From: Flavobacteriales bacterium
GTDB lineage: Bacteria; Bacteroidota; Bacteroidia; NS11-12g; UBA955
Assembly (NCBI GenBank): GCA_947472115.1
Contig: CANIZU010000016.1
Location: forward strand, 1-18,147
DNA length: 18,147 bases
Reading direction: 5' to 3'
Shown here: positions 14,890 through 18,147 of the stretch, one piece after another
Numbering within the stretch: the stretch's first letter is position 1
Layout: the number at the start of each line of letters is the position of its first letter
Made by a program: the position numbers and the translations under genes
The notes under the pieces: model-generated
What the model saw: the letters and a program-made list of their open reading frames with translations, nothing else
Told to the model about the DNA's origin: nothing
Database searches by the model: none

Positions 14890-15660
14890 TCAAATTCCAA
14901 ACAACCTTTCCGCATTCCTAGTGGTTACTTCAGCCACCTCAAACAAAGAAACACCTTTTACATCAGCCAATTTCTCCGCAACAAGTCGAGTGTAAGACGG
15001 CTCATTTCTTTTGCCACGATGGGGCATCGGCGACAAATAAGGACTATCGGTTTCTAAAATAATATGCTCTAAGTCGATTTTCGACAGCACCTCACCCAAG
15101 CCAGAATTCTTAAATGTCAGCACCCCTCCAATTCCCAAAGAGAACCCTTCCAGCTTGATAATTTCCTGCGCCAATTCGTAACTCTCCGAGAAGCAATGAA
15201 ACACCCCACGCAACCCTTTTCCTTTGTAAGGCTTTAGCATTTCGATGATACGATGCGTTGCATTGCGAGAATGAATAGCGATGGGCAAACCTTTCGACAA
15301 GGCAAATTCCACCTGATGAATAAAAGCCAATTCTTGTATGCCTTGTGTAGTCTTATCCCAATATAAATCAATGCCAATTTCACCTACCGCGCAGTATGTA
15401 TGCGTATCGGCAAAGCCCAATAAGACTGACAATTCATGTTCCCAATCCTCCCCCACATCACAAGGATGCAGACCTATCATTCCATAACAAACTTCAGGAT
15501 AATCTCGCATCAAATCATGCATCCCATCCACGGTATCTAAGTCCACATTAGGCAATAATATCCGATCTACGCCCATTCGAATAGAACGTGCAATCACCTC
15601 GGCGCGATCCTCATCAAAATCTTTGCTGTATAAATGACAGTGTGTATCTACGATTCTCAT
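14890..15660 (-). CDS. TatD-family metal-dependent hydrolase / DNase
   Basis: A TIM-barrel metallo-hydrolase. The motifs are all present: DTHCHL (5-10, H7 and H9), VGEIGID (92-98, E94), IHSR (129-132, H130), FHCFS (154-158, H155), and LETDSPYLSP (202-211, D205), followed by RGKRNEPSY. The 256-aa length fits TatD/YcfH-type proteins, which are reported to be Mg2+-dependent 3'-5' exonucleases or general phosphoesterases. There is no signal peptide. Only 13 bp separate it from the upstream hydratase gene, with AGAGAG just before the ATG, so the two are probably co-transcribed from the promoter at 16455-16462. Downstream, the cytochrome gene has its own predicted promoter. Confidence 0.9.
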   Translation of the reverse strand: MRIVDTHCHLYSKDFDEDRAEVIARSIRMGVDRILLPNVDLDTVDGMHDLMRDYPEVCYGMIGLHPCDVGEDWEHELSVLLGFADTHTYCAVGEIGIDLYWDKTTQGIQELAFIHQVEFALSKGLPIAIHSRNATHRIIEMLKPYKGKGLRGVFHCFSESYELAQEIIKLEGFSLGIGGVLTFKNSGLGEVLSKIDLEHIILETDSPYLSPMPHRGKRNEPSYTRLVAEKLADVKGVSLFEVAEVTTRNAERLFGI

Positions 15661-15673
15661 CTCTCTAATTCAA

Positions 15674-16450
15674 TTACCATTTCAACGGTTGCTTCTGCAA
15701 AAATGCATCGATACCTTTCCTACAGTCAGCACTGCCCCGGGCCACCGCATTTTGCTTGGCAGCATAATCCAAAGCTTCGTCGCGTGACATACTCGGAATG
15801 GCTTGCAACATCCCCTTCACCGATGCCACCGCTTGCTGCGATGTGTTTTCACATAGCTCGTGAGCCGTTTGATTCACAACTGCCTCGATGGCCTCCGCCG
15901 ATACCAATCGCTGCACCAAACCCAAATTATATGCTTCGTCGGCTTTTAAAACCCGTCCCGTTAACATCAAATCCCTCAAAACGCCACCGCCAATTTTCTC
16001 ACGCAAATAAACCATCACTAGCGCAGGTATAAAACCGATTTTTACTTCTGTATATCCAAATGTGGCTTCTGGGGTTGCAAAACACAAATCTGCCAATGTC
16101 GCCAAACCACATCCCCCCGCCAAAGCAGGACCTTCCACTTGTGAAATTACAATCTTGGGCGATAAATATATCAAATCAAACAACCGACGTAACGACTGGG
16201 AATCGGCTTCGTTTTCTTCCAATGAAAAATCGCGCAATTTTGCCAAATACGACAAATCAGCCCCCGCACAAAATGGTTTGTCGGCTGAGCGAACTAAGAT
16301 AACCCTTACATGCTCATCTGCATTAAAAGCGACCATTGCGGCTGTCATTTCCGACACCAATTCTGCGCTTAAGGCATTTCTTTTCTCGGGACGATTGAGA
16401 ATTAATGTCGCAACACGACCATCCACCTGGGTGAGCAATAATGAACTCAT
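15674..16450 (-). CDS. Enoyl-CoA hydratase/isomerase family protein, methylglutaconyl-CoA hydratase-like
   Basis: A crotonase-fold enzyme of 258 aa. Its oxyanion-hole motifs are CAGADL (61-66) and GPALAGGCGLA (107-117). Of the two catalytic glutamates of crotonase, the second is kept (E135 in FGYTEVKIGF), but the first is replaced: GGCGLA has G115 where hydratases have GGCELA. The combination GGxGL plus EVKxGFIPAxV is typical of LiuC/AtuE-like (methylglutaconyl or carboxygeranoyl-CoA) hydratases as I recall them, which points to leucine or isoprenoid acid catabolism. No other gene of that pathway is in the window, so the substrate remains open. It has its own -7 element 4 nt before the ATG. 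It probably forms an operon with the TatD gene. Confidence 0.87.
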   Translation of the reverse strand: MSSLLLTQVDGRVATLILNRPEKRNALSAELVSEMTAAMVAFNADEHVRVILVRSADKPFCAGADLSYLAKLRDFSLEENEADSQSLRRLFDLIYLSPKIVISQVEGPALAGGCGLATLADLCFATPEATFGYTEVKIGFIPALVMVYLREKIGGGVLRDLMLTGRVLKADEAYNLGLVQRLVSAEAIEAVVNQTAHELCENTSQQAVASVKGMLQAIPSMSRDEALDYAAKQNAVARGSADCRKGIDAFLQKQPLKW

Positions 16451-16454
16451 TTTA

Positions 16455-16462
16455 CAAAGTTA
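16455..16462 (-). promoter_or_regulatory. -7 element TAACTTTG, predicted leaderless promoter for the hydratase gene
   Basis: On the - strand this is an exact TAnnTTTG match, identical to the element at 1769-1776, ending 4 nt before the ATG at 16450. It lies in the 65-bp gap behind comEC. A TTTC about 20 nt upstream is the best -33 candidate. Confidence 0.58.
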
Positions 16463-16515
16463 CAACACAGGAAATGAAACCTCACTTTTTGATTCTAATG
16501 CACAGGGCGAGAACA

Positions 16516-18147
16516 TCAAGGCGAGTCACGGCCACGGCATCTCCATTCAATTGTTTCTATTCCCATTTGATGGATATAATTATCAAGTTTTTGTAAAAGT
16601 CTTTTTCGCATTTTTTCAGTCCTAAGCTCTCCCTTCACGATTAACTTTTCACCGGCTTTTTCTACCGTAAACGATTTTTGATAATCGCTTATTTTGAAGA
16701 TTTCTTGACGATGATAATTCGATTGAATCTCCCATTCATGAACAAGCAGAAAAGCCACCAATCCGCAAAACGCGCCCATTAAGGAGCTTAATATTTGTTT
16801 CTTCATTCCAGCCTCAGACCTAATGTCAATTTTGGTGAGTACCATGAAATATCGATCGATAAAGAAAACAATCACCATCAAGCAAATCAACGACCCCATC
16901 CCTAAACTTAGCGTTTGTAATTGAGGCAAAGGAAGTCGTTCCATCAACCCCAACAACTGCAAAACCCAGTGAATCAAAAGATCAAGGAATCCAAAAAGGA
17001 AATCGGACAAATAGGGTACCCAAACCAACAAAAGGCAAACCAAAGACAGATAAACCATTAACGAAAAGAGGGGCAATAAAAACAAGTTTCCCAATAAAAA
17101 CCATGTCGGAAAAGCACCAAACTGAAATAAAATCAGGGGCAAAGTAAACAGCGTTGCGCTAAGGGTAAGGCTTAGGCTAGAAATCACGGCATTCAGAACT
17201 GAGGAGGGCTGCTCATAAAGGTCCATCCAACGAGAATGTAAGGTCGCTATACCCAGCACCGCCAAATAACTGAGTTGAAAACCCAATTGCTCCACGATAT
17301 AGGGATCTGAAATCCATTGTAAATAGGCTGAACCGCACAAAACATGGGTCAGCTTTTGTCGGCGATGCACGGCAAATTTCCCCAACCAAACCCAAGATGC
17401 GCCAATCATAGCGCGAATCACGGAGGCGGAACTACCACTCAAGAATGCATAGAACCACCCGGCGGCCAACAACAAAAACAAGGTTTTTATTGTTGGCCGC
17501 CCCCGATATCCAAACCCCGTAAGCAACCAAAGTAATGCCCCCATAATCAGTGAAACATGCATTCCCGACACAGCCAAAACATGCAACAATCCACCAATCC
17601 CAAATTGCTTCTCAATTTCTATATCAAGTCCAGATTTATCGCCGATGAGCATGGCAAAGGTTAGACCAGCGTTTGTCTCACTCAGGCTTGAATACAGGAT
17701 ATTCCGAATCCAAATCAACAATTGATTTTTATACCGATTCACAGGAGAAAACCAATCACTCACAGGTTCATCTTCCATAATAATCACATCCGAATCCCAT
17801 GTCAAATGACCATGAATACCTAGAGATCTCATAATTCTTCGCCAATTGGGATCAAACGGGACCTCAGACTCAGAATAGGATTTTATCAAATCCGTGGGGA
17901 CCCAATACTTTCTCAATGCTTGTGGCACAATCACAACCTTAGTGGAATCGGGTCGTGCAAATACGCATCGAAAAACAAATGACTCCTCTGAGATTTTACC
18001 TTCTTGATCTTTCCAACCCACGCAATAAACTACCCCCGCTCCTTTTTTTGTCGGCAGCAAACTATCCCTAACTTCAATTAATGCCCAACCTTTAACTTTC
18101 TGAGATTCCCATGGCAAAATATCGACTGACTTAACCCCTGAGAACAA
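16516..18147 (-). CDS. comEC: ComEC/Rec2-type DNA-uptake channel protein, 5' end outside window
   Basis: This is the inner-membrane channel that carries single-stranded DNA into the cytoplasm during natural transformation. The frame is open to the right edge and its first codon there is TTG, so the true start and probably the first membrane helices are missing. The visible part has the OB-like N-terminal domain (about 1-125), the PFDPNW...LGIHGHL segment (97-115), then the competence domain with the signature LLHVLAVSGMHVSLI (187-201), GSSASVIRAM (about 238-247) and many membrane helices to about 470. A short soluble tail ends the protein. The C-terminal metallo-beta-lactamase domain of Bacillus-type ComEC is absent, as is common in Bacteroidota. 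An 18/19-bp inverted repeat lies in the coding sequence at 17461-17501. No other competence gene is present. Confidence 0.88.
   Translation of the reverse strand: MFSGVKSVDILPWESQKVKGWALIEVRDSLLPTKKGAGVVYCVGWKDQEGKISEESFVFRCVFARPDSTKVVIVPQALRKYWVPTDLIKSYSESEVPFDPNWRRIMRSLGIHGHLTWDSDVIIMEDEPVSDWFSPVNRYKNQLLIWIRNILYSSLSETNAGLTFAMLIGDKSGLDIEIEKQFGIGGLLHVLAVSGMHVSLIMGALLWLLTGFGYRGRPTIKTLFLLLAAGWFYAFLSGSSASVIRAMIGASWVWLGKFAVHRRQKLTHVLCGSAYLQWISDPYIVEQLGFQLSYLAVLGIATLHSRWMDLYEQPSSVLNAVISSLSLTLSATLFTLPLILFQFGAFPTWFLLGNLFLLPLFSLMVYLSLVCLLLVWVPYLSDFLFGFLDLLIHWVLQLLGLMERLPLPQLQTLSLGMGSLICLMVIVFFIDRYFMVLTKIDIRSEAGMKKQILSSLMGAFCGLVAFLLVHEWEIQSNYHRQEIFKISDYQKSFTVEKAGEKLIVKGELRTEKMRKRLLQKLDNYIHQMGIETIEWRCRGRDSP
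17461..17501. repeat. Long inverted repeat inside comEC (19-bp arms, one mismatch, AAG loop)
   Basis: Arm 1 (17461-17479, GGCGGCCAACAACAAAAAC) and arm 2 (17483-17501) are reverse complements except at one position, with a 3-nt loop. The outer 12 bp (GGCGGCCAACAA / TTGTTGGCCGCC) are perfect. It encodes GRPTIKTLFLLLAA at the start of a membrane helix. It is not followed by a T-run. Confidence 0.65.

Noticed and set aside
1..18147. CRISPR array, tRNA, rRNA, insertion sequence, integron or phage module
   Set aside because: I saw no regularly spaced repeats, transposase or integrase motifs, tRNA-like cloverleaf or rRNA core sequence on either strand.

Overview
The window looks like a piece of a Bacteroidota chromosome, probably a free-living or environmental member outside Bacteroides; I cannot place it to genus. 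The reasons are TAnnTTTG-type -7 promoter elements sitting a few bases before start codons, few clear Shine-Dalgarno sequences, an RND metal pump fused to a TolC-like domain, a DUF3050 protein, and a ComEC whose visible C-terminus lacks the metallo-beta-lactamase domain. Base composition is moderate to AT-leaning. I see no tRNA, rRNA, CRISPR array, insertion sequence, integrase or phage gene.

Left third (1-5973), mostly + strand: the 3' part of an SPFH/band-7 protein; a convergent membrane protein with an N-terminal Cys cluster (- strand, 887-1576); then DUF3050, a periplasmic GH37 trehalase, a family-2 glycosyltransferase and a short-chain dehydrogenase. DUF3050, trehalase and glycosyltransferase each have a TAnnTTTG-like element ending exactly 4 nt before the ATG, so their mRNAs are probably leaderless and separately initiated.

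Middle (5974-12328), - strand: a heavy-metal efflux module transcribed as small His-rich exported protein, then CzcA-type RND pump fused to an outer-membrane-factor domain, then lipoprotein periplasmic adaptor. The last stop codon abuts the stop codon of the dehydrogenase with no base between them. The adaptor gene carries two strong GC-rich hairpins inside its coding sequence, and a heptanucleotide tandem repeat covers the stop of the pump gene.

Right (12320-18147), - strand: partial comEC, enoyl-CoA hydratase-like protein (own leaderless promoter), TatD-type hydrolase, a TsdA-like diheme cytochrome c, and a persulfide dioxygenase-double rhodanese fusion whose ATG overlaps the tsdA stop (ATGA). 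The last two form a thiosulfate/persulfide module. In front of it lie a plausible promoter and a Crp/Fnr-like palindrome at about -41.5, which suggests redox or oxygen control.

I found no clearly novel multi-gene defence or mobile system. The observations most worth a second look are the recurrent 4-5 nt leaderless promoter spacing, the sulfur operon with its Fnr-like box, the signal-peptide-like segment at the pump/OMF junction, and three long inverted repeats buried in coding sequence (two in the adaptor, one in comEC).
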